Below the pieces are notes generated by a model. The model worked only from the letters and a program-made list of their open reading frames with translations. It did no database searches and was not told the origin of the DNA. A stretch of DNA of 64,000 nt from Heterobilharzia americana (lineage: Eukaryota; Platyhelminthes; Trematoda; Strigeidida; Schistosomatidae): NCBI GenBank assembly GCA_944470555.2, contig OX104130.1:71801160-71865159 (forward strand), written 5' to 3'. Positions 37,501 to 52,500 of the stretch are shown piece after piece. The translations under genes and the position numbers were made by a program. Position 1 is the first letter of the stretch. Each line of letters starts with the position of its first letter.

Positions 37501-40500
37501 TTCAGTGTAGTGTGTCCATCTGGCGAGATCAAATCCATATCGCTTGTGAATATCCTTGTACTTGTACACACTGCCTCACCTAAAATCACCAAGTCATTAA
37601 ATGCTCAGAAATCTGCAAACAGTTCTCCATTCTTGTTCATTTCACTGAGTGCTTCACGACTCATGACGACTTCTCTTCCTGTGTCGTCCGCTCCCAGTTT
37701 GGCATTCATGTCACCCCACCCATCTGAATGAATTTTGATGTCGCCTTCGCCAACTGAAGTCTTGTCTAGTACTGATTGCAGTTGTCTGAAGAATTTCTCC
37801 TCCTTCTCTTCATCTGCACTATTTGTAGGTGCATAGCGTAGCGTAGCATTGTGTGGTTGTGACTACTTTCCTCCCTTTTGAGTTGAGCCATGCTGTTATG
37901 ATCCTGATCCTGATCCTGCAGGAGGAGACTGGTTCCCACTGCATGAGAGCCTTGGATGCTTTGGGGGACATCGTGATAGCCACTCGAAAACTCAGTGTGC
38001 TCGTGGTTGTCATCTGGGTGACAATATCGGAGTAGATTATTGACTGCTTTCTAGTTGACAGTTTGTAGAGTCCACTTCCATTCCATCTGCAGATTTCTTG
38101 CAGATTCGTAGCACTTCTGTGCTATACCTTCTCATCTCTTTTGTAACGTGGGCAGCCTTGCTAGGTTCAAACATTTTTCGGACATTCGATGTCCACATAT
38201 TCATTCACTAGTGAATTTGTTCTCTAACGGAAACTAATAAAAATGTCGTGTAAGTATATTTTCCATACCAGCTGATCTTCGCCCTAAACTAAAGATCATA
38301 ACTTGAATGTCGACCAAGCTTATATGCCGGAAATACAAATTTTTGTCGAAACACCCCCACATTCAGATACAGATATTCTCTACTATTTGCGTATCAAGTG
38401 CTTCAGTGAACTTTTTAGGTGAGGAAGAAGAGCGAAAGAGTGTAGCTTGGTTAGTTCGTACAAAAAGTATCATTACTTCAAAATGTAAAATGAAAATTGG
38501 TTAGCTTACTTTTTTATTTGTTCTTGAGTATGTCTTCGTGCCCAAAATATTCTCTCTTTTTCCAGTGATGAATTTGATGTACGACGCTAGAATTACACAA
38601 AAGAAAGGTAGAGTACTTGAAAAATTGTAGGTCGTAATGAGGTAAACATGATTGTTCGGTTTGCTGTATACGAAGAAACTAGGATGATTATAGTAAAATA
38701 CAAAGATTATCATCCATAGTATACGACATTTTGCTTCATGCTTGTTAGTTTCATTAGTCAGACACCAGTGTGTGTTGCTAAGTTATGAATTCTTTAACTT
38801 TGAAGTTGAATAATACAACGTCAAATCAAAAACAGTCCCATACCCATGATCATGAAACATGGTATTCCTGGATGTCTACATTGTACGTAGTACTAGTCGC
38901 TCTACAATCAAAGCCAGATATGTTTTGCTTGGGCTAGGATCGTATCGCTTGGTAAACACTTCACTGTCATGCTAGAGACTGCCATTAGCTCTCGTTGACA
39001 TGACTGCTTAATATTTTTGCTTCATCGAAGTGATAAAGGCTGTTTTGGTCTGACTGATTGGCTCTTCTTGAGGCCTCACACTAAAGCAAATAAACAGTAA
39101 ATTGCCACATTATTCTAGGCGCAAGATCCGGACCAATTCGAAACAAATCAACGACGGGAACTAATCGATTCAAATATACGGTAACAATCGGCGCAACTAA
39201 CCAAGAGATTTACAATCAATTTAATGAAGATCACTCACTCATACCCAACTACCTAGGTCTAACAAAACCATTGCACATAACCAGTCAATACAAGATCTCT
39301 CTCTTCAATAAAAACTAAAAAGCCAGTATTGGTAGAGATCAAATCCTCCAACCAGCGTGAAACGTCCCCCTCAAGTACAGAAGAATCAATCAATTACACC
39401 AGTTCATTCAGACGAAAAGGTACAACCAATCACAACGAAGCAACCTAAATGCACTGCATGCAAGTAAGGCATGTCAAACAACTATACAGCTGCACGCACA
39501 CTACATGAGAAAACTGGAGGCAGAAATCGAACCAATCACGTCCAGCATCCACCAATACATTGATTAAGTGACCAGTCAGCTTAGACGTAGATAGAGTAGG
39601 ACGTGTAGCTACTTACTTTACTTCCATGCCAAGCTCCAGTGAGATGCCGGCGGTGTCTAGTTTGACAATGAAACGTTTTCTAACAAAAACCTCAAGTCAG
39701 ACAACCCACACTTTGAGCTGTAAATACTCTCCACGATTTCTTAATCCATATGTGTTGGGCAAGTAATTCTCAAAAAGAATTTAGTAGGTATTGTAAATTC
39801 CTTTATTTTTACAAGGTATCATTCAAAACATTTGAATTCTGTGGTTAAATATCTCACATATAAAAGACAAACAACGTTCACTTGTTCTGAACCCGTTGTT
39901 TAAAAAAAATATTGCCTGATGTTTGTGGATGCATTTTACAGATAAATCCCATTGAGTCGAAGTTATTTGCTAACTTCACTTAGGTCACATAGGTACTGAG
40001 TGGAACAAACAGCTAACTTGTGATTTTGCCTACTTATCAAAGAGATATCAAGAAATCTTTGGTCGTATCACACGACACGAGTAAAACTCAGTGAGTAGCA
40101 AATAACTGTCATTCTTTCGCTTGCCATATATGCAATGCAAAACAGATTCCATAGTCTTATGTTGACAGCGATTTTAGTTACGATATGCTCTTTGAGTAGT
40201 ATGATTTAGTCATAAAGTTTCACTGTTTTTCTAGAAAACATCAACAGCACTAACTTAGGTATAGAGTCGATAATGTAGTAGCTTAGCCTTGAATAGTGGC
40301 ATGTATTTAGTAGTTGCTTTTAGTTCTTCTATCATTGACGACACAGATTTCCCACCAAAATCCTCTACCTGGGCTAAAAATAACGGTAGTGATTTTTGTT
40401 GGTCTATTCAACAACGCAAACTAATTGGTTTTGGTTAATGCATTCCTCATTTGTCTAAAACTTGTATTAGTGTGCTCAACACCAACTCAATAGCTTAACC

Positions 40501-43500
40501 TACATTCTTGATTATTGTGGCATAGTTGAGATAGCAGTTAATGATAATAATTGACATATTATATTATTATTGACATATTATTATTATAATTGACATATTA
40601 TATTATTATATTGACATATTATTATTATATTGACATATTATATTGACATATTATTATATAACAGAAGGTCTTCATATTGCCTTACAATCTACATTATTTT
40701 ATGAATTTGAATTGACTGTTTTCGCACCTTTTTCTATGCCACAGTTATCAGATCAATTTTCCCACAGTCTTCAAGGTTAGTCTTTTTCTGACTGACCTTA
40801 CTATGCTGTTGACCTTGGAAACAGTCAAAATCCCTGTATAAATACACGTGTTCTGAATTGGTTTTGTCATTCATCGAGACTGTAAAAACTTTCTATTTTG
40901 ACTAGCCTTCTTCTTTTTGAGTTTTTTTTACGTGTGTTGAAGTTATAAGAGTCTGCAGATCGAGTAAGGATTATGACGTATATTTGATAAGATGAAATTT
41001 AACATCATTAGTCTCATAATTTCCGCGGCTATATTAAAATCGACCACATGTGCTAGCCTCATCTATCATCTTTAGCCAATTTTTTCAGTGATTTTAATCA
41101 AGTGGATACCAATTTGTTGATATCAACACATAACCCTTAATCCATCCAGTCGTCTGTTGGTCTAACCAGAGGAAGAGTAGGTAGAACTTCTTTCAAAGGC
41201 CAATAATGCAAGGTTGCATACATCTTGTAACTTTTGTAACATTAAACTGCTGTCAAAGTCGAATAAAAAGTACACTACTGAACAGTATACGTATTACAGC
41301 ACTACCCAAATCGAGTATATTCTCTGAAACTAAAAGTTCCTGATGGCCTGTCTACATCTACCTCCTCCATACAAGGTGCACAACAACTTTGTGATATAAG
41401 AAAGATCATTCTGACTTGATTCTTATCGGCTTCGATAGGAAGTTAACAGAAGTGATTCGCTGCTGGAAAAAATTTTTTTTTTCATTACTGGATTATAGTG
41501 TTTCGAGTTGCGTTCCAATGATCTGTTTTGTTTCTGCAAAAATAATCATCTTAGTCTTTGGTGTTATAGTTTGTTCATCCCCATCATTGATTGGACTGAA
41601 ATGATTACCCACTATTGTCATGTAAGCGGAACGTGAATCCTGGATTCGACCGTCAGCCACTATGCATCACTGACATGAAATTTGAAAATACTGGCAATAT
41701 TAAGGGAGTTCCACCTGAGGTCATATCCTGTTAGTGGGGAAGGGATGCATAAGCTGTGATATCCGAGACTATACTATACTTATCGTATAAGTAGTGGCTA
41801 CTGTGTTTCAGTGATCTACGGGGTAACGCTGTGGCATTTGAAGCAGTTGGTACTGGGTTTGAGTCTTGGTGGGAACAAAACCGCCCACGTGGAGACAGGT
41901 ACATCCAGATGACGGGTCCTGAACAGGACGAAACGCATACCATGGATTCCATTACTAGCCACTCTTCGTCATTAATGATCGTCTCGATTGTCGGTTATTG
42001 TTATTATTCACTGCGTAATGTCAACAGTTATACCATTTGAATTTATTTTTACATAATACAATATGGAACTTACAGGAATACTTCGTTCAGATATTTGTGC
42101 TTGTGCTGTATTATTTTTGTCCCGTTGAAATCCTCTGGAAACTGCTGAATGAGGTCTAGACGCCTAGAACATTCAATAGTCTTGTTAGTTACCAAAATAT
42201 AAAATGAATGCATGGTTTAACAACCTCTAAATTCACTAAGATTTAAACTATCTTTTTCATGCACATTTCTCATACCAAGGAAATAAGGAACTTGATGACA
42301 TTAAACTTGGCTTTTATGACAAGTTAAAATTTGTTAAATCAATGTTTAATATTAGGCAGCACCAGACAGTGGCTACAGGTTATCCTCAGAATATCTCAGA
42401 AATATGCATGCCTAGCCAATTAACGAAACTAAAATCATGACACCAACGACCTATGCTAAACATACCATTCCATCACTTGTAGAACTGGTCACAGTAACTT
42501 AATTATTTTAGTCCTGATCTCTTTACTAGGTAGTACAGTCTATTCCACACTGTTTTACGTAGTGTTATTTTTTAAATGGTTTTCAAGTAGCTTTAAGGGC
42601 ATTGCTTTTTATCCTATTCCAAATCATATTCATTGAATTGATCATAAAATCGGAGAACGATGCTTCAAATACGGTCCTTAAAAAACGTCACATATTTACG
42701 TTGAAAAAATTTAAGTACATGAAAAAGTTGGTATGCATCACGGACTGAAATCAGTTGAAGGAACATTAGAAACCTGGGAGCATTGGACAGCTGTCTTCTC
42801 CTAGTACGGGGCTCCTCAACAGTGAGCACTCATGACCCCATACTGCCTAGGATCGAACCCAGTGCCTTCAGATCCCGTGGCCAGCACGTTAGCACTGAGC
42901 TACTGGGCCGGAATCCCATGGTCCATATTTCCAACTTCTTTCAGCCCACGCCATCAGCACGACTATCATTCACTGTCATCGTTGAGTATTTGTCCTCATG
43001 GCCACCAGGTTTGCCATGACTGCTGAGAAGTTTCATACTAGAATGGACCAGCTTTCCAATGTTCCTCTTACTGTACGATACCTGTTAGTGACGTGTTTCG
43101 AGACAGATATCTCAAAGTTCGAGTATGAAGCCGCTTCCTGTGGAAACAACCAAACTGGATGTGAAGGCTAGTACTTACCGACGGCAACAGATGATGGTAG
43201 TCATGTGTTAAAGATTGAGAGAAGCAGGAAAATATGAACTGTTGGATTCAGATCTAGTGGGGAAGTTGTAAAATGATTTCTACTAAACCTAGAGATCCAT
43301 CATCCAATCCATTATAGAGTTGTGGGTGCACCATTCTTGGTGTCTAAAATAAAGAATAGTTACCTGCCCAATGCCCTTAGGTTTTCAACAGTGTTTTACA
43401 AATGATATCACTGTATGATGAGAACTACTTTGAAATATTATTGTTATTACCATAAAGAAAACAAAGATAAAAAACATGAAAGCCTGAAAACCAAGATTTG

Positions 43501-46500
43501 TAATGACTTCAAACTACAGTGCAATTCAAAAACTGACATGACACTGAATTTCTAGTATTGTCAGACTGTAACAGATGTTTGCATTATGTTCGGAAATACA
43601 GATATTCATCATTGGCAACCTTTATCAGCTATTTTCAATAATTCTGCAGATAACTGCGGTTCATGATGCAAACTCACTACCACGTGAAAATTGATCGAAT
43701 TCTGATGGTTGAAGGCGATCGGCAGAAAGCCCTGTTCAACCTAGTTTCCATGGCTACCGATACTCTGCGACCTCGCAGGAACTAATGTCCTGCCTGCGAT
43801 TCAAACTAGCGTCACCCAGTATTGCAAGCAGAGGCGTTGCCACTGAGCTATTTAGGCTATAATTCACCTCCTGTAGGACTGGGTTATGTGCATTGATTGG
43901 TCACTGGAGCGCAACCGATTTCATTTTGTCTAGTCCTGAATGCTAACCGGACTCTGTTGATCATTCTGCAATGTAGCCACCAAGTTATAAGGCAAAAATA
44001 ACTAAGTGGTAACGTGGCTGTCTGCAACACTGGGTGACACGAGTCCGAATCTCAGATGAGACATCAATTCCCTCGAGGTTGCAGACACGTCATGCTGACG
44101 AGTTCCAAAAAGAACGAAATCCGGGTCGAAAAGGGTTTCCTCCTGGTCGCCTCCAACCAAGTGACATCTAATAAAATGCACCACGATCCTGAATCTCCTA
44201 CCTTGCAAAGTGACCGACAGAGTTAGGGTCAGCACTCAGGACAAAACAGTATAAAGTTGGCTGCTCTTCAATGACCAATCAGTGTATTGTTTGAATTCAT
44301 GCATAAAACACATATTTGTATCACTAAGACTAACGATAATAAAGACAAGAGAAATATAGAAACCATAGATAATAATAAGATGACTAATATTTACCTGACC
44401 AGTGAGAACGAGATTCTGTAAACTTCTTGATAAGCAACCAGAAGTAGCAGGATAACTAATTTTATCGCGTTGATATTTATTCTGAATTAATTCAATTCGT
44501 TTAAGTTCCTTTAGAAACAAAATAAAGTGCTCAGTGTTTTAAAGTTAAATAAATAAAACCATAGTAGGCTATAAAAACAACAACAATAAAGTTTTCACAG
44601 TGGATCGAAAATACACTCTACAACCCAGTCAACATTTTTGCGGGGAAACGCTGGGCTATTTTTCAAATACGGGGTAAGTTAATATATCTGAATGATATAA
44701 AGAGCAGCAATTTCTCTTTGATTGCAGTTAAGTGATTTACAATTGGTATTTTATCATACTGGATGTGTTTCACAACCAGCTGACGGTTGAATAATGTGAT
44801 AAATAATTTTGATTTTAGCCTCGTTATTGACCATACAAAGAGAGTAAGACTAATACAGTTGCTTAATAGCTTTCCCCTCCACTTTAGTAATCACTTCCCA
44901 CTTTGAGTTCTAACTTGCTCTGTAGTATGAGGTAATAATGGTGGTTAGTAATTTGTGATTGAAGGCTATTAAAGTATTTGTAATTCTATAGAAATCTGAA
45001 ATTCCTACCACCTGATAATTACAAAATGCTTTTGTATAGTTCAGTAGATAAAAAAGATAAAAATATTTTTATTTCACTTCAATCCCCATGGGTGTTACCC
45101 GACCACCATGTGAATTCGTAAGGCATTACTCCCGCTTGGTCGTATTCACACTGACTGTCTAGTCAGGACTTCTCATGCCAATCCAAATCTAACTGAATTA
45201 GAGAGGGAGAATGTTAAAGTGAATATCACTTGACTATCTGGGATGGTCGTGGTTTTGCAGACTAGTATTTATACTGGATGATGATTGGAGGTGAAATGAA
45301 AATTTGGACCATGGCCGGATTTGAACCAGCGATCATAGGGTTTCCGGCCCGATGCTCTACCACCGTGACTAAGTTGAAATAAAAGTCTGACCAGCAGTCG
45401 GACCTCGTGGCTCAGTTGGTACAGCATCTGGCCGGAAACTCGGTGGTCGCTGGTTCGAACCCGGCCACGGTCCAAATTCTCACTTCACCTTCAATCATCA
45501 CCCAGTATAAATATCAGTCTGTCAAACTACGGCTATCTCAGATAGTCAAAATGATAGTAAAAAGATATAAGAGATAAGTTATGACAAAGACTTTTTGAAA
45601 TTATAGACTTCAGAATAGAAATTTGACCGGACAGAGTTGAATAAGTTGAGCGTTCGGTAAACAGATTATAAAGGAAGTGATATTAGTAAAATCCTAATGA
45701 GGTAGCAAAATAAATTTCTGACGTTTTACGACCTCGTGAAAGTCAGAGAACAATGTTATCTGATTTCTGTCTATTTACTATTTAGAAATGCGATATTCTC
45801 TGAAGAAGCTACTTCCATGAGGTTACGAAACGTCAGGAATTTGCTTTGTTATCTCTCTGGGATTTTAAAAATATATTTCCTTGATACTTTTTTGTATGTT
45901 TCTCTGAATAGCATATTCGATTTTAGGCATCAGTTTACGTCAATCAGGAGGATAAAGCTATACACTATGGTTGTTAAAATGGACAGAAGTGCCGTTGTTA
46001 AAGTTGAAAAATTGTATAGTGTCACAGAAGAAGAAAGATATTCACATGGAAAATGAGAATAATATAGATCCAAGTTTGAAGTTAGCACATCTTAAGCAAT
46101 TCCATTTTAGGCATTAAAAAGTTTACCACCAAATGCATCTTTGACAATATAAGTATTTTTAATTAACATTATCTAGGTTCATTGAATTCACTAATTTCTA
46201 ACACCATTTAGTCAGAAATTGGAAATGACAGAGCACTGAAAACCTACTTCACCCTAACTATTAGATTCTTCATAGTGTTAAAAATTGACTGATCTTCGTC
46301 TGAAAGGATTTCAATGCCTTCAAGAACTTCTATATCACTTCTGATTTATAATATCCAGTTAGTTAGTACAGTTAGGACTGTACAAATATTTGCATCAGAA
46401 AAATGCTTTGAATCAAAATTTTTCTATCGGACAAGGTGTTAACAATCATTAATCTCAATCATGATTCGTCATTTTGTTTTCTTTATTTTATCTACTAATC

Positions 46501-49500
46501 ACTAAACCGTTTTCCTTGTTTTTTGCGAACCATGATAACCCTTTTTCGACATATTCGAAGTATGGTATGTTCTTGTTGTTGTGAATGATTTGTTGACTTT
46601 TCGGACTATTCTCAATCAATGAGGAAATACAAAATAAAATATATTTTGCAGATTTTATTTCTAAGGTAGTATTCATCACGGGCTGCCATCAGTTGGAACA
46701 CTATTGAAAAACCAAGAGGACTGAACAGCTGTTTCGTCCTAGTATGGGACTCCTCAGCAGTACACACTTATGATTCCACTGCGGATCGAACTCTGGACTT
46801 TCAACTCTTACAGCGAACGCCTTAACCATTCAGCTGCTACGTTGGAGTTAAATGGTTCAACTCGTGATATAGCATGACTATCGTCCAAGGTCTTTATTCA
46901 GCATCTATTTCACTTCCGACTAGTTGACCCCACAGGTCAATACTCCTCGTTCGAACTTCGGAATGTCCATCCTGCAGCATGTCACCAATGAGCACTATAC
47001 ATTACTAGGACGAAACAGCCATCCAGTGCTCTCAGGTCTTCACTGGTTCTCCAACTGATGTCAGTCGTATTTCTGATTGAATTTCCTTCGAAATTATTAA
47101 TGTAGTCAAATATATGAGATTTGAAAAGTATTTGTTGAGTTGAAAACAAGACATTTTCTTCATTATCGTTCTTAAGCAATAAAAACATTTCGCAAGGTTG
47201 TATTTAAAATTTTGACTCACAAACATCATGCTTTTGTTAGAGACAGGTTCACAAGTGAAAATATACATGCTCCATCTTGAATGATGTTTCTTGTTGAAAA
47301 GATAGCCATCTTCATAAGTCAGTGTTAAAATACGCCCTCTAAATCCCCACTTCAGACTGCTTATCTATCAGGAATCAGAGGAAATTAACCGGAAATTACT
47401 GATAAACTGAGTATTTAGCCTAGCTGAAATTCTCACTTTCCTCTGCAACTATATTCGTGTGAACAATGAAAATCTATTTCATTTCTCATAAGTACATTTT
47501 TACAGTTTATACTTAAAGAGTACACTACCGAAATTGTTTTACACTGATGTCAACGCCTATGATATTGATGGGACTCTTCTACAGTCAGTACTGACCCACA
47601 ACAACATAAGAGTCACAGTGAGTTATGATTTGAGAGCTACGGCACGCTGTCGCTTGGTAGCAGCTCGGAGTTTTAGGATACTTTAGGCATGAAACAAAAT
47701 GTTTACAAAATAAAGTAGTTATATGTTCACTGCCTTAGTTAGGTCTAAATTAGAAAACTGTAAACAGGCGGCATGTCCTTGTCTGAAATGTGATGCAGAC
47801 CTTCTAAAAAACTTTAGAGGGCAGCCACTCATATGATCCATGCGATGGCTGGCCTCACCTATAAAGCTCGACTTGAGGAGCTGAACCGCTTCTTTTTATC
47901 CTGTCTCAGGCAGAGAGGAGATCTTATCATGCTATACAAGATTCTAAGAAATGACTGTGGACCTAATCTATCTCCTATTTTCATTCCCACTAGGTCGAGA
48001 CACCTCAGAGGACACAGAAGGAGGATACAAAAGCAAAGGACGAACATAGTCTCCGCAGAGCACCGGTTTTCACGTTGTGTGGCCAACCTCTGGAACCGGC
48101 TCCCAGAAGAAGTGGTGTCCGTATCATCAAGCGACTTGTTCGAAAGAGGATTCGACAAGCACAGAAATCTACTGGGAGAGGACTTATGTAGGCTCACAGC
48201 TTTCTATCCTCAAACAAAAAATCTGAATCTGTTAGAAAAGAATAAATATGAAAACGAGTATGCATTACAAAAATACTAATTCCATTAAAAACAAAATATT
48301 AATGCGTATATTCGTTGGTTATAGTACTGTATCTCAAACAAAAACAACCAACTAGCTCGCATTAATCTTAAACTAAAATAGGTTATATTTCATGAAGCTC
48401 TTGTTATAGACTAAGAGACAGGAAACGACCATCAAATACGCTATTAAAACTGGTCTGAAAAGAGGTAGACTGCATGAAATAAACAAAGATTATTTGTTCA
48501 GTCACAAGATTTCTAGATGGAAAAGGTAAGATACTATATTTATCAAGAGCTGTTCACATGTACTCCAAAATATCGCTAACCTTAAAATACATATGTCTTT
48601 TTACAATGAACATGCTCTGACTGTTTCTAAATGGTTTAAAAAGCCCACTGAATAAAAATTCCTAACACTGACGTTTGGTAAAGTGATACAAATCAGACTG
48701 TAAAATTAGGCTAATCATATAAATCCGTTTAGTTTAAAATTTAAAGATTCAGTTTTGAACCTGTTAATATTCAGAGGACTGTATGTTACTTAAATGTTAA
48801 ACTTACTGCTGGTTGTAACTTCTCAATTACTTCTGAATACCTTTCTTTAAGATGTGGTGTAAAATAGGCGATTTTTTCAAAATTTCTAGATGATGATTGG
48901 GCGAATAGATTTCTGAAGATAAAAGGGTTTTAGTGAATACTTTAGAATAATAAGGTTAAATTTTTAAACAACCTATTTTATAGCAAAACAAATCTTAAGA
49001 TTTCAGAAAAATGTTGCAGATATTTCGATAACAGTTAGAAAAATATAGTTACTTAAAAATATATTCGGTAATAAGTTATACAGTCTTCTAGACTCTCTGT
49101 GAGGAATGAATTGAATTTACTTCTTTAAAAGCAGCAAAAAAATCCCAATAACTTCAGGTATTTGGTGCAACTGCGTAGTTTAAATAAGGCTTGAGGTAAA
49201 TGTTTGCAGAATCCGACGGCTTCAACATCATTGAGTGTACTTCAGCTGGTTACAAGTTAATAAAACCATCATTTAAGATCGATGTCAAAAAACCTCAAAA
49301 TTTAGGACTTAGCTGATGATAAGGCAGTAGTAAAACTGTTTTTAAGCAGTTCTCTAAGACAAAGGAGTAGTATTTATTTGTTATGTAGAGTCAAGTCAGA
49401 TCAGTATCAACATGAGACCTGGCACTACTGAGTATTACTTCAAGCTGCCACACCTTATCTCAGAGCATTCAGCAAAAATGCCCTGATATCAAAGATAAGG

Positions 49501-52500
49501 AAAGAATCAAGCAATTAGTGAAAAGTCGTAGAAAGTAATAAAAAGAGAATAAAAAGTAGCTAAGTTCAGTATGACGATTATGATGAAGATAGTGTGGATA
49601 CATCTGCACTGCAGAGATAGATTCTTAGCCTTATCAGCAAGCGTCTCTAACCATCGATTTTGGTTGTCACATGGATTCCAACTGGTTAGCTTACATTTCA
49701 ATACACGGCACAAACAAACAGTCAAATCATTTCATTAGTCTGGCCGCCTCTAAGCCTTTTACAGCCTGAACCCGATTATGCTAACAGTGCATAACTGGAC
49801 AGACGGTCATTATACACCAGAAACTTATTTCTCAGCCACCTGAGTCGATGAAGGTTCACAATTTCAGAAACTGAATTTCCTCTCTTGTTTCACTGACATG
49901 GCGATACCACACACGGCGAAAGTAATCGAATATCTGAAGACTTTTCATGTTTTTCACTTTTGCTACCCACTTCTAACAGCTTTCCAGTAAAACAGGGTGA
50001 ACTGAAGTGCAGTACATTCTAACCTTATTAGGTAATCAGATGTCACGGCCACACCATAAATGACACAGGTTAGCAAAATCCAGTGGAGCTTTTGACCACT
50101 GACTTCTCAGGTAAGTGAAGTGCTCAGCGCATTCAACCATTTCACTTTCTATTGTTAGATAGAGAACCGCTGAAGATCATTCTGAAGCAACAATTTGCGC
50201 AAAGGTGGCGAGAAGCACATCCCAATTATTCTCAGATTCCCATTTAACGTGTCCAGAAGACTCTATATCTTGTCAGTATCATCTCTAGATCGACCAAGGA
50301 TTCTCATTTAACAAGATCAATCACTGTGCAGCCAGACAGTAAGAGGGAAACCTCCATAAGGACTTCTATAATGAAGTTGAATAAGAATAGAGTGGAGACT
50401 CTTGAGAGACACCGTTCCTACATAACTTACCTGATAATTCAACATAAGCCCTAACACGACCATGGGTGTTCAATTGCAGAGCTTTCAACAGAGTGCTGTA
50501 CTTACCCGGCATGCCTTTCGGTGAGTGACATTGCCATAAGACCTTTCGATCGACGAAGCCGGTCGCTGCCTTCAGAGTGAGAAATACAGCCAGTTTCAGG
50601 CACAGGCAATTGTGCCTGTGTTCCAGAACCTGGAAGAGGGTAAGTATCGGGTCGGCACATACATTCAAGACCAGTTTTTAAACCTGACTGGTTTCCTTGG
50701 ATTTTCCTGGTTTTGAGCTCCGTTTAGGTGCCAGATAATTCTGAACCCAGAATCTTGAACGCCATATGAGCCATACTGACTCCCTATGGTTGTTATTAGG
50801 GGGCTTATCACCACTTTCCAAGCCTGGGACAAACAGTAAGTTTTACAGTTAACTGAAATGAAAACTTCGGGATAATTTGGTGATGAATCATATCGCACAA
50901 CAATGACGTGAACATATCCTGGCAATAGGAAAGGAAGAAGAGACCTGAGTTCAAACGAATACGGTTTTATCGCAATAATCACAACGAAAGAAGAAGGGTA
51001 GAGTTGTTAACATTGCTGTCAAAGTGATTGACTTTTTCTCCCTCCAAATGTCAAATTTCGACCATTTCATTCCATTGATCTCCGCAAAGTAAAGTGGAGT
51101 TGCATTGTTTATCTATTACATTGAACGTATTTTTGACCCCCATAGCATGCCTTGTATCCAATAGATAATATATTATGCTGTTGTTACCTTTTGGGTTCAG
51201 ATTCCTTGGAATCGGTTGAGTATAGCATGATGGAACCTGTTCCCCTTTCCTCCTCTTTTGCAAGTACACGTAGGCTAGTAAATGCAGGTGAAAGTTATAT
51301 TTGACGGGTATTTGTCCACTTTGGTTTGAGTTACTAAAGAGTTTTTTATGAAAAGGTATTATTCAGGATATAGGAAATGTGGTGTTGATTGCATTTCTAG
51401 GTTTTGATTCATAGTGTTTGTCATTTGGTCACAACTGTATATCGGCAGTCTTTCAGTTAGTCCGTTTAGCGTTGTTCTCTGGTTCTGTGATAGTGACCTC
51501 ACTAACTCCCTTAACAGCCTATTAAACACAATCTATAGAAGTGCATATACCGCCCACTTCAAGTTTTTCCCCGCTTGGATAAGTAATGAGGTTAGAATAC
51601 ACTGCTTTGCTGCTAGGTATGCTAGATCTGCCTTTGACTCTATCTCTAGACCCCTCTTATTAAACAAACTCGTCAGTACTTGCATTGAGTCCTGGATTAT
51701 AAACTGGCTTGGTTCATATTTTTCTGAGAAGACACTGCACTTTACATAGAGGGGAACGCTCTGCGTCACTGCTTATTGAAGCCTATGTGCCTCAAGGTGC
51801 TGTTGTTCCTCCCTTCCTTTTCTCTTTCTTTTTGCATGACTTACCATTTCAACTAAAGTTAACTTTGTTAAGTATGCTGATAACCTGAAAGTGTCCATGC
51901 AGATCATCTCCTCTTCTGATTGTTCTCAGTTTAACAACTTCTTAAAGAAAATTGGTTACTGATCTTCCTTAAATGGCCTCACATTCAACCCCTTAAAATA
52001 TCAGATGGTTAATTTTAGTTTTAGACATAAAAAAGACCTTTGTACAGTGCTTCAGTCCAATGACTGTTGTCTGATAGATGGCTGTGCTATAGAGAATGTA
52101 GCAAGAGTTGTCCAACATGGTTTAAGCTTTTCTTCTGATCTTTCTTGGTCCCGTCATATCTTACTGATTTCCAGGAAGATCCTTTGCTTGACCACTTATA
52201 TTAGGAAACTTAGACTGTCTGGCATAACTCAGCCTCTACTCCTAAGTTTCATTAATTCCTGTGTTTTACCTATAGTTACTTATTGTTCCATCTTATTCTT
52301 TCCTGGACTCCAGAAAAAAGACGCAGTTGTATTGCGTACGCTTTTGAATGCTATTAGTAGTAGTAAGTTGCACACCCTTAATCTAGCTAATAAATGCAGT
52401 CGTGGGTAGGAATCTGAACTCTTGTAGACTACTGGCTAAAAATATATCATCTGATGACAAGCATCTTCTACATCCACACCCCTCTCCATGTCTGTCATCT

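Noticed and set aside
40549..40662. CRISPR-like array
   Set aside because: Units are contiguous with no spacers and the genome is eukaryotic; it is a minisatellite.
45736..46056. Host exon of 106 codons
   Set aside because: No splice signals or domain; EEATSMRLRNVRNL resembles sequence near retroelement ends. Left unassigned.
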